64,000 bases of DNA from positions 124,001 through 188,000 of the forward strand of contig JBBAAO010000001.1 of the NCBI GenBank assembly GCA_041658205.1. The letters are read 5' to 3'. The position numbers and the translations under genes are program-made. The first letter of the stretch is position 1. Each line of letters starts with the position of its first letter. This document shows positions 51,826 to 58,305 of the stretch, one piece after another. The notes under the pieces are model-generated. The model was not told the DNA's origin. It saw nothing but the letters and a program-made list of their open reading frames with translations, and searched no databases. Source of the stretch: Bacteroidota bacterium. GTDB lineage: Bacteria; Bacteroidota; Ignavibacteria; UBA10030; UBA8401.

Positions 51826-52611
51826 TCACTTTTTCTTCTTATTCTTCTTTTCCACTCTCTCCACAATCAGTCTAATTCCTTCCAGCACTAATGTTGGTTC
51901 ATGCTTATTGATGACCTTGGATTGTTTTTTCATCGTTTCAGAAAATCCCCCGGTGGCAATAACGGTTGGATAGTCGTCTAATTCTTTTGAGATACGGCGG
52001 ATCATTGTTTCCATTGAATCAAGCGCTCCGTACAAAATACCTGCCTGCATACTTTCAACCGTATTTTTTCCAATGACTTTTTCGGGAAATTTCAGATCAA
52101 TCTTAGGCAACTTTGCCGCCCGACGATGAAGTTCTCCGGATGCGGTTTCAATTCCGGCGGTAATCACTCCTCCAAGGTACTCACCATTTTTTGATATAAC
52201 ATCGAACGTTGTTGCCGTTCCAAAATCAACGATCACGAGGGGACCCCTATACTTTACATATCCAGCAACGGCATTACACAATCTATCAGCACCGACGGAA
52301 CGGGGATCATCATAAAGAACCTTAATACCGAGGTCAAGATCTGATGAAATGATGATCGGTTCAATATGGAAATATTTGCGAGACATTTTCAGACAAACGT
52401 CTGTCAAATTTGGGACGACTGAAGCAATTCCTATGGAAGTAATCTTCTTTGTTGAAATGTTCGCATGTTCGCAAAACTCTCTCACCAGTGCGCCAAATTC
52501 ATCCTCCGTGCGAGTGACAAAACTTGTTACCCGCCAATCGCCGAGTAATTTGTTTCCATTATATATTCCAAAAACGGAGTGTGTGTTGCCGATATCGATG
52601 GTAAGTATCAT
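51826..52611 (-). CDS. coaX: Type III pantothenate kinase
   Basis: CoaX phosphorylates pantothenate at the start of CoA synthesis. The 261-residue product has the ASKHA phosphate motif MILTIDIGNTHSVFGIYNG, GADRLCNAVAGYVKYRGPLV, VIVDFGTATTFDVISKNGEY with the catalytic Asp in GADR, and a C-terminal ATGGFSETMKKQSKVI. Its tail is Lys-rich (VEKKNKKKK). AAGGAAG precedes the ATG. It follows birA in the same direction, a common pairing for the two cofactor genes. Confidence 0.95.
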   Translation of the reverse strand: MILTIDIGNTHSVFGIYNGNKLLGDWRVTSFVTRTEDEFGALVREFCEHANISTKKITSIGIASVVPNLTDVCLKMSRKYFHIEPIIISSDLDLGIKVLYDDPRSVGADRLCNAVAGYVKYRGPLVIVDFGTATTFDVISKNGEYLGGVITAGIETASGELHRRAAKLPKIDLKFPEKVIGKNTVESMQAGILYGALDSMETMIRRISKELDDYPTVIATGGFSETMKKQSKVINKHEPTLVLEGIRLIVERVEKKNKKKK

Positions 52612-52629
52612 ATATTACTTCCTTTTTTT

Positions 52630-52667
52630 ATCACAAAGACACAAAGATCACTTTGTGTCTTTGTGAT
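52630..52667. repeat. Perfect 17-bp inverted repeat between birA and coaX
   Basis: ATCACAAAGACACAAAG and CTTTGTGTCTTTGTGAT are perfectly complementary around ATCA. In the direction of birA-coaX transcription no T tract follows, so a terminator is unlikely. Its word content (ACACAAAGA) relates it to the other CACAGAG-type spacer repeats. Confidence 0.75.
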
Positions 52668-52672
52668 TTTCT

Positions 52673-53455
52673 TTATTGATAAGCCAGACTTACATCTCCG
52701 GCAAAAATATTTTTTCGTTGTCCGTCTTCCGTTTCAATAATCAGGCTACCATCTTCGTCCACATCAATCGCAGTAGCAGCAAAACTAAATTCACTCTCTA
52801 ATACAGTAATCTTTTTTCCAAAAAGCAATGCCTTCATTTTCCAATCATTCAGTAATTGCTGAGGTGGAAAATGAGACAATTGTTCGTACCGATTTTCTAA
52901 TTCTTCTAATATCGATTGAAGCAATAGAACACGGTCAATTTCTTTTCCACATTCATTTTTTATGGATGATGCCTTATACCGAAGATCACCATCAAATTCT
53001 TCTTGATTTACATTTACCCCGATACCAAAAACAATTTTTTCCAGCGCAACTTGCCCTGTTGAAGATTCTAGAAGCATTCCACATATCTTTTTATTGTTGA
53101 CGAGAACATCATTCGGCCATTTACATATTGGAGAAAGAGCAGTCACTTTTTCAATGGCATCGGCCACGGCAAGCGAACCGGCAAAGGGAAGAAGGGAAAT
53201 TTTCTCCACAGTGAATTCGGGAAAGAGTATAATCGAAAAAAGTAAATTCTTTTCTTTTTGAGATACCCAGTTTCGCTGTAAACGCCCTCGTCCGGACGTC
53301 TGTTCTTCAGTGATAACAATCGTGCCATGTGGAGCTTCTGACTTGCTTAAGGATTTTGCATAGGTATTCGTTGAATCAATCGATTGGAAAGAAAAAATAT
53401 TTTTCCCCAATTGTTTGGTTTTCAGCGAGGCTAATATCGTATCTTTTTCAATCAT
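52673..53455 (-). CDS. birA: Biotin-[acetyl-CoA-carboxylase] ligase
   Basis: This enzyme activates biotin to biotinyl-AMP and attaches it to the carboxyl carrier protein. The product (about 260 residues) has QSIDSTNTYAKSLSKSEAPH, EEQTSGRGRLQRNWVSQKEK (the GRGRxxR biotinyl-AMP loop), KWPNDVLVNNKKICGMLLES and GIGVNVNQ. There is no N-terminal helix-turn-helix, so it is the non-regulatory class I form. The start is placed at the ATG; a TTG four codons upstream is possible because GAGGAAA lies near it. Confidence 0.92.
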   Translation of the reverse strand: MIEKDTILASLKTKQLGKNIFSFQSIDSTNTYAKSLSKSEAPHGTIVITEEQTSGRGRLQRNWVSQKEKNLLFSIILFPEFTVEKISLLPFAGSLAVADAIEKVTALSPICKWPNDVLVNNKKICGMLLESSTGQVALEKIVFGIGVNVNQEEFDGDLRYKASSIKNECGKEIDRVLLLQSILEELENRYEQLSHFPPQQLLNDWKMKALLFGKKITVLESEFSFAATAIDVDEDGSLIIETEDGQRKNIFAGDVSLAYQ

Positions 53456-53600
53456 TCTTTTTTTCAATTTCCTCTTAGTGTAGCTTAGAAACTACGTAGT
53501 CCCTATTTCGCCTGTCAAGATATGACAAATTGAAAGAAATACAAGCTTCATCTTTGTCTGCCATAATTTCTTGAATGGTAAAACAATAAGATGGAATGAC

Positions 53601-53613
53601 TGCCATAATGGCA
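53601..53613. promoter_or_regulatory. Palindrome at an activator-like distance upstream of dnaK
   Basis: TGCCATAATGGCA is a perfect palindrome centred about 94 bases before the predicted sigma-54 start site, the usual range for an enhancer-binding protein. A related but imperfect element (TGCCATAATTTCTTGAATGG) lies about 40 bases further upstream. Function is inferred from position only. Confidence 0.4.
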
Positions 53614-53674
53614 CTATAATTTTTTAAATTTTGTTTTGTAGCATCAAAAATGGTTAAAAACGCAGTGTTTATTG

Positions 53675-53690
53675 TGGCACACTGCTTGCA
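53675..53690 (+). promoter_or_regulatory. Sigma-54 (-24/-12) promoter of dnaK
   Basis: TGGCAC-ACTGC-TTGCA matches the sigma-54 consensus TGGCAC-N5-TTGCA at every defined position. The GG and GC pairs are exactly 12 bases apart. It predicts a start near 53701, about 43 bases before the dnaK ATG. No CIRCE element or other heat-shock operator was seen in the spacer. Confidence 0.8.
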
Positions 53691-53743
53691 CAGAGATACG
53701 TAGAAAAGTCTGAAACTACAACATTAAATAGAGGAAAAATATT

Positions 53744-55672
53744 ATGGCAGGAAAAATTATTGGTATCGATCTCGGCACAACAAATTCGGTTGTTGCTGTG
53801 ATGGAAGGAAATGAACCGGTTGTGATCGCAAACTCAGAAGGTGCACGAACGACACCATCCATTGTTGCTTTTGCAAAAAACGGCGAACGATTGGTGGGTC
53901 AGTCAGCGAAACGACAATCAGTAACAAATTCAAAGAACACGGTGTATTCTATTAAACGCTTCATGGGACGATTTATGAACGAAGTGAACGAAGAAATGAA
54001 ACTCGTTCCCTACGACGTTGTCACAGGAGACAATAACACATCGCGAGTGAAAATATCCGATCGTGTTTATTCACCACCAGAAATTTCCGCGATGATTCTT
54101 CAAAAGATGAAACAGACTGCGGAAGATTATCTTGGCCAGAAAGTAACCGAAGCAGTTATTACTGTCCCGGCATATTTTAATGATGCTCAACGTCAAGCGA
54201 CCAAAGAAGCTGGTGAAGTTGCCGGATTAACCGTGAGACGTATCGTTAACGAACCGACCGCGGCTGCACTTGCGTACGGTTTGGATAAGAAACATAAGAA
54301 TTCAAAAGTTGCTGTATTCGATCTTGGCGGTGGAACATTTGATATTTCCGTTCTTGACCTCGGCGATGGTGTCTTTGAGGTGAAATCAACGAATGGCGAT
54401 ACACATCTTGGCGGTGATAACTTCGATCAGCGTCTCGTGGAATTCTTTGCAGAAGAATTTAAAAAGCAAGAAGGGGTCGATCTATTGAAGGATGCTATGG
54501 CACTTCAACGATTGCGTGAAGCTGCAGAAAAAGCAAAGATTGAATTATCTTCCTCTGCACAAACAGAGATCAATCTTCCGTTTATTACGGCTACACAAGA
54601 CGGTCCGAAACATTTTACGATGACATTGTCGCGCTCCAAATTTGAACAATTGGTAGACGATCTGTTAAAACGATGTTTACATCCAACGGAAAAAGCGCTG
54701 CAGGATTCCGGTTATTCCACCAGCCAAATTGATGAAGTGATTCTTGTTGGCGGCATGACACGTATGCCGGCAGTTCAAGAGTTGGTAAAAAAATTCTTCG
54801 GAAAAGAAGGACACAAAGGAGTGAATCCTGATGAAGTTGTTGCTATTGGTGCAGCTATTCAAGGAGGCGTTCTTGCTGGTGATGTGACTGATGTATTGCT
54901 TTTGGATGTGACACCATTGTCACTTGGGATTGAAACACTCGGTGGCGTGATGACAAAGCTGATCGATGCGAATACAACCATTCCCACAAAGAAGAGTGAA
55001 ACATTCAGCACGGCAGCCGATAGCCAGACATCAGTGGAGATTCATATTCTTCAAGGTGAACGTCCGATGGCTGTTGATAACCGCTCTCTCGGAAAGTTCC
55101 ATCTTGACGGAATTCCACCAGCACCGCGCGGTGTTCCTCAGATTGAAGTATCGCTTGATATCGATGCGAACGGTATGCTTTCCGTTTCCGCAAAAGATAA
55201 AGCCACAGGTAAGGAACAGAATATTCGCATTACATCTTCATCCGGATTGAGCAAGGAAGAAGTAGAGAAGATGAAGAAAGATGCGCAAGCACACGCTGCA
55301 GAGGATTCAAAACGCAAAGAAGAAATTGAGATCAAAAATCAGGCTGACTCCCTCATCTTTTCAACGCGGAAGCAATTGACTGATCTCGGTGATAAGATCG
55401 ATGCTGATACAAAAGCAAAGATTGAATCTGCAACGAATGCGTTAGAAGAAGCTGTTAAAGCAAATTCGGGGATCAAAGAAAAGAAGGAAGAACTGGAAAA
55501 AATCTGGAATGAAGCTTCCACGAAAATGTATGAGGCAGCCAAAACAGCGGGACCGCAACCAGGTGCCGACGCAACCGGGCAACAACAACAGCAGCAGTCT
55601 CAAAGCGGTGGTCAATCCGACGGCGGAAAGAAAGTTGAAAACGCTGATTTTGAAGTTGTTGACGATAAATAA
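53744..55672 (+). CDS. dnaK: DnaK (Hsp70) chaperone
   Basis: DnaK is the ATP-dependent folding chaperone. The 642-residue product begins MAGKIIGIDLGTTNSVVAVM and has VPAYFNDAQRQATKEAGEVA, FDLGGGTFDISVLDLGDGVF, VGGMTRMPAVQELVKKFFGK and the substrate domain signature (LLLDVTPLSLGIETLGGVMT). The C-terminus is Gln/Gly/Ser-rich and ends FEVVDDK, similar to the EEVD-type end of other DnaKs. It is monocistronic: no grpE or dnaJ is adjacent, and a terminator follows. The upstream sigma-54 promoter implies activator-dependent expression. Confidence 0.97.
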   Translation: MAGKIIGIDLGTTNSVVAVMEGNEPVVIANSEGARTTPSIVAFAKNGERLVGQSAKRQSVTNSKNTVYSIKRFMGRFMNEVNEEMKLVPYDVVTGDNNTSRVKISDRVYSPPEISAMILQKMKQTAEDYLGQKVTEAVITVPAYFNDAQRQATKEAGEVAGLTVRRIVNEPTAAALAYGLDKKHKNSKVAVFDLGGGTFDISVLDLGDGVFEVKSTNGDTHLGGDNFDQRLVEFFAEEFKKQEGVDLLKDAMALQRLREAAEKAKIELSSSAQTEINLPFITATQDGPKHFTMTLSRSKFEQLVDDLLKRCLHPTEKALQDSGYSTSQIDEVILVGGMTRMPAVQELVKKFFGKEGHKGVNPDEVVAIGAAIQGGVLAGDVTDVLLLDVTPLSLGIETLGGVMTKLIDANTTIPTKKSETFSTAADSQTSVEIHILQGERPMAVDNRSLGKFHLDGIPPAPRGVPQIEVSLDIDANGMLSVSAKDKATGKEQNIRITSSSGLSKEEVEKMKKDAQAHAAEDSKRKEEIEIKNQADSLIFSTRKQLTDLGDKIDADTKAKIESATNALEEAVKANSGIKEKKEELEKIWNEASTKMYEAAKTAGPQPGADATGQQQQQQSQSGGQSDGGKKVENADFEVVDDK

Positions 55673-55712
55673 CTCGTTTATAACACTCCAAAAGCATTTT
55701 GGTGATCTAAAG

Positions 55713-55746
55713 ATAACAAGGCGAGGTGATTCCTCGCCTTTGTTAT
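55713..55746 (+). terminator. Hairpin terminator after dnaK
   Basis: ATAACAAGGCGAGG pairs with CCTCGCCTTTGTTAT around TGATT with a one-base bulge; the T tract is weak. Confidence 0.65.
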
Positions 55747-55803
55747 ATCGGATATGCCCGAAAAAAGGTGATTATTTGTAATTGATGGCTCAGGAAAAAG
55801 GAC

Positions 55804-55817
55804 GTACCTTTTGGTAC
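55804..55817. promoter_or_regulatory. Inverted repeat upstream of serA
   Basis: GTACC-TTTT-GGTAC is a perfect short inverted repeat about 50 bases before the serA ATG, so it could be an operator or part of the promoter. Confidence 0.3.
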
Positions 55818-55863
55818 AAATACTTATTACCACGATAGAACATTCCTTAAAAGGAGATGTCGT

Positions 55864-57066
55864 ATGAAAGTCCTCTTAGCAGATTCGTTACCACAAAAAA
55901 CCATTGATAACCTTGCGTCACTCGGTATGGTTGTTATTAATAAACCAAAACTCAAAGCGGAAGAACTCGCCGGTGCAATTGAAGATGCCGATGTGCTTGT
56001 TGTCCGTTCTACGGAAGTTCATGCAGATTGTATTTCTTCTGCAAAAAATCTTTCGCTCATTGTTCGAGCAGGAGCTGGTGTCAACAATATTGATATGAAA
56101 GCTGCCAATGCCCGAGGCATCTATGTCTCAAATTGTCCGGGGAAAAATTCCGTTGCAGTTGCAGAACTTGCTATGGGTTTGCTTCTTTCGATCGATAGAA
56201 GAATTCCGGATAATGTCATCGATCTGAAGAATGCGAAATGGAACAAGAGCGAATATTCCAAAGCTGATGGAGTGTTCGGCAAGACCGTCGGAGTAATCGG
56301 TACCGGCCAGATCGGAAAAGAGTTCATTCATCGCGCAAAGGCGTTTGGAATGAATGTTGTCGCCTGGTCGCGTTCTTTGACAAAAGAAAAAGCAGAATCT
56401 CTTGGAGTGACGAGTGCAGAGTCGATCGCAGCGTTGATTCCGCTCTGCGATGTTGTGTCGGTTCACTTGGCGCTAAAACCCGAGACGAAAAAAATCATCA
56501 CGAAAGAGCTGATTGGGATGATGAAACCCAAAGCAATCTTTTTGAATACATCGCGCTGGGAAGTGGTTGATGAAGATGCGTTGTATGAAGCCGCACAAGC
56601 GGGTAAAATTCGAGTCGGGGCAGATGTCTTTTCCGGTGAACCTGAAGATAAGACTTCGCCGTTTACCAATAAGATTGCCTCATTGCCAAATGTCTACGGA
56701 ACGCATCACATCGGTGCTTCAACAGAACAGGCGCAAAATGCAATTGCCGATGAGACCGTGGCGATTATCAAAATGTATAAGGAGCGGGGGACGGTAAAGA
56801 ATTGGGTGAATAAAGCGAAAGTAACTCCGGCAAAATTCCAATTGGTTGTGAGACATTATGATAAGCCGGGTGTTTTAGCAAATGTGTTTGAGGATTTGAA
56901 GTCGGCAGCGATCAATATTCAGGAAGTCGAGAATTTGATCTTTGAAGGTACGCAAACTGCGTGTTGCACTTTAAAACTTGATGCCAAACCGCCGGAAAAA
57001 ACTCTTTCATCCATTTCATCACGTATAGAGGAAGTGATTCAGGTGCAATTGGTTGAGCTATCATAA
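55864..57066 (+). CDS. serA: D-3-phosphoglycerate dehydrogenase-like protein with ACT domain
   Basis: The enzyme would oxidise 3-phosphoglycerate to 3-phosphohydroxypyruvate in serine synthesis. The 400-residue product has the substrate domain (LLADSLPQKTIDNLASLGMV, VRAGAGVNNIDMKAANARGI), a NAD-binding domain with GVIGTGQIGKEFIHRAKAFG, and a short C-terminal ACT domain (RHYDKPGVLANVFEDLKSAA). The expected motif with the catalytic Arg reads NTSRWEVVDEDAL, where Trp replaces the usual Gly after Arg; Glu and the later HHIGASTEQAQNA follow. AAAGGAG precedes the ATG. No serB or serC is nearby, and another 2-hydroxyacid substrate is possible. Confidence 0.87.
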   Translation: MKVLLADSLPQKTIDNLASLGMVVINKPKLKAEELAGAIEDADVLVVRSTEVHADCISSAKNLSLIVRAGAGVNNIDMKAANARGIYVSNCPGKNSVAVAELAMGLLLSIDRRIPDNVIDLKNAKWNKSEYSKADGVFGKTVGVIGTGQIGKEFIHRAKAFGMNVVAWSRSLTKEKAESLGVTSAESIAALIPLCDVVSVHLALKPETKKIITKELIGMMKPKAIFLNTSRWEVVDEDALYEAAQAGKIRVGADVFSGEPEDKTSPFTNKIASLPNVYGTHHIGASTEQAQNAIADETVAIIKMYKERGTVKNWVNKAKVTPAKFQLVVRHYDKPGVLANVFEDLKSAAINIQEVENLIFEGTQTACCTLKLDAKPPEKTLSSISSRIEEVIQVQLVELS

Positions 57067-57103
57067 TTCTTTCATTGAAGGATGAGGAAATGAGGGTTAG
57101 GCT

Positions 57104-57319
57104 ATGATGGACATTATAGTTTGGATTATATTGATTGCCTTAGCATTGATATTGTTAATGGCGATTATTAATAAAAAAATGAGCAGTTCGGGAAACTTTG
57201 CCGCTACTTCTGTTTTTGCTGATATGCAGAATCAGGAAAAACGGAATGCAATGGAGACTGTCATAGAAGAAAAAGAGGGCAAGAAACGATTTGAACAAGA
57301 GACTGGCGAAAAACAATAG
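57104..57319 (+). CDS. Small single-helix membrane protein, unknown function
   Basis: The 71-residue product has one N-terminal membrane helix (DIIVWIILIALALILLMAII) and a soluble, highly charged tail (METVIEEKEGKKRFEQETGE). I do not recognise it. It lies between serA and the protease-like gene, separated by short gaps; coding is supported by the clean helix-tail layout and a start after AGGAAATGAGGG. Confidence 0.55.
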   Translation: MMDIIVWIILIALALILLMAIINKKMSSSGNFAATSVFADMQNQEKRNAMETVIEEKEGKKRFEQETGEKQ

Positions 57320-57353
57320 TTAATCATTCTCAATCTTGATGAAAGAAGTATAC

Positions 57354-58229
57354 ATGAAAATTCGATATCTATTCCTTGCACTCGTTCTACTCATAGCGAC
57401 ATCGTCTGCAGCAAAATTTCCGGCACAGGTAAAAAAATCAGTGACGTTTATTTTTTCGAAGGATACAAATAATAGATTGACTCCGCAAGGGACAGGTTTT
57501 TTTGTTTTGCTGAAAACGAATCAGAACAACGATACTGCAAACTTTGGCTATTTGGTCACAACCAAAAGCACATTAAAAAAATCAAATGGATCGTTCTTTG
57601 ATACAGTGTACATCAGAATCAATAGAAAGGATGGATACTCCGACACATTGATTATTCCGATGGTCCTGAATTCTGTACCACGATATTTTCTCCATCCGGA
57701 TTCGACTGTTGATCTCGCAATTATTCCTGCGTATCCGGACCTGAATAGGTATGATTTTTTATTCACTCCCGTTGGCATGATTGCGGCTATAGATTTCCTG
57801 AAAAAGGAAAATATTTCTGAAGGAGACGAAGTGTTTTATACTGGTATGGAGTCTTCCCATTTTGGAATTTTCAAAAACATACCAATCGTAAGGTTTGGAA
57901 AAATCGCCCAGCTTTCCGAAGAAAAATATTCAGTGGAAAATGGATATACAGAACTCTATTTGGTAGAAACGAACATTTCAAAAGAAAGCAGTGGTTCCCC
58001 TCTTTTCTTTTATTCGCCAGCGATAAAAGATACAGGAACTGCTACTGTTCCGGCGAGACTATTTCTGACAGGGATTATATCGGGATTTTATGACAAGCAG
58101 AAGAGTAAATCCAATGGAATTGTGAGTGTTATCCCTGCATATAAATTGAACGATTTATTGAATGTGCCGGCGGTAATGCAGGAAAGAGAAAAAGAGTTTA
58201 CCAGAATGCAGAGTACCAAAATAAAATAA
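57354..58229 (+). CDS. Exported trypsin-like fold protein without catalytic His
   Basis: The 291-residue product has a signal peptide (MKIRYLFLALVLLIATSSAA). It then follows the order of a two-barrel serine protease: QGTGFFVLL, a position normally reading LVTNxHV that is LVTTKSTLKKS here, the Asp region STVDLAIIPA, and a Ser region KESSGSPLFFY in place of G(D/N)SGSP. Asp and Ser are thus present, but the His of the triad is missing, so it is probably an inactive binding protein in the periplasm. The ATG at 57354 was preferred because GAAAGAAG precedes it and the signal peptide begins there. Confidence 0.7.
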   Translation: MKIRYLFLALVLLIATSSAAKFPAQVKKSVTFIFSKDTNNRLTPQGTGFFVLLKTNQNNDTANFGYLVTTKSTLKKSNGSFFDTVYIRINRKDGYSDTLIIPMVLNSVPRYFLHPDSTVDLAIIPAYPDLNRYDFLFTPVGMIAAIDFLKKENISEGDEVFYTGMESSHFGIFKNIPIVRFGKIAQLSEEKYSVENGYTELYLVETNISKESSGSPLFFYSPAIKDTGTATVPARLFLTGIISGFYDKQKSKSNGIVSVIPAYKLNDLLNVPAVMQEREKEFTRMQSTKIK

Positions 58230-58230
58230 A

Positions 58231-58262
58231 ATATTTCACCACGGAGAACACAGAGATCACAG
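58231..58262. repeat. CACAGAG-word repeat before clpB
   Basis: The spacer reads TTTCACCACGGAGAACACAG followed by AGATCACAGAG, of the same family as the nuoH-nuoI spacer and the complement of part of the batE signal peptide. No heat-shock operator was found here. Confidence 0.5.
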
Positions 58263-58305
58263 AGAATGTAAATAAGCAACAACCTAAATTTGAAAAAATA
58301 GAAAA

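Noticed and set aside
53468..53674. CIRCE heat-shock operator upstream of dnaK
   Set aside because: No 9-9-9 inverted repeat of the TTAGCACTC type was found; only the short TGCCAT palindrome is present.
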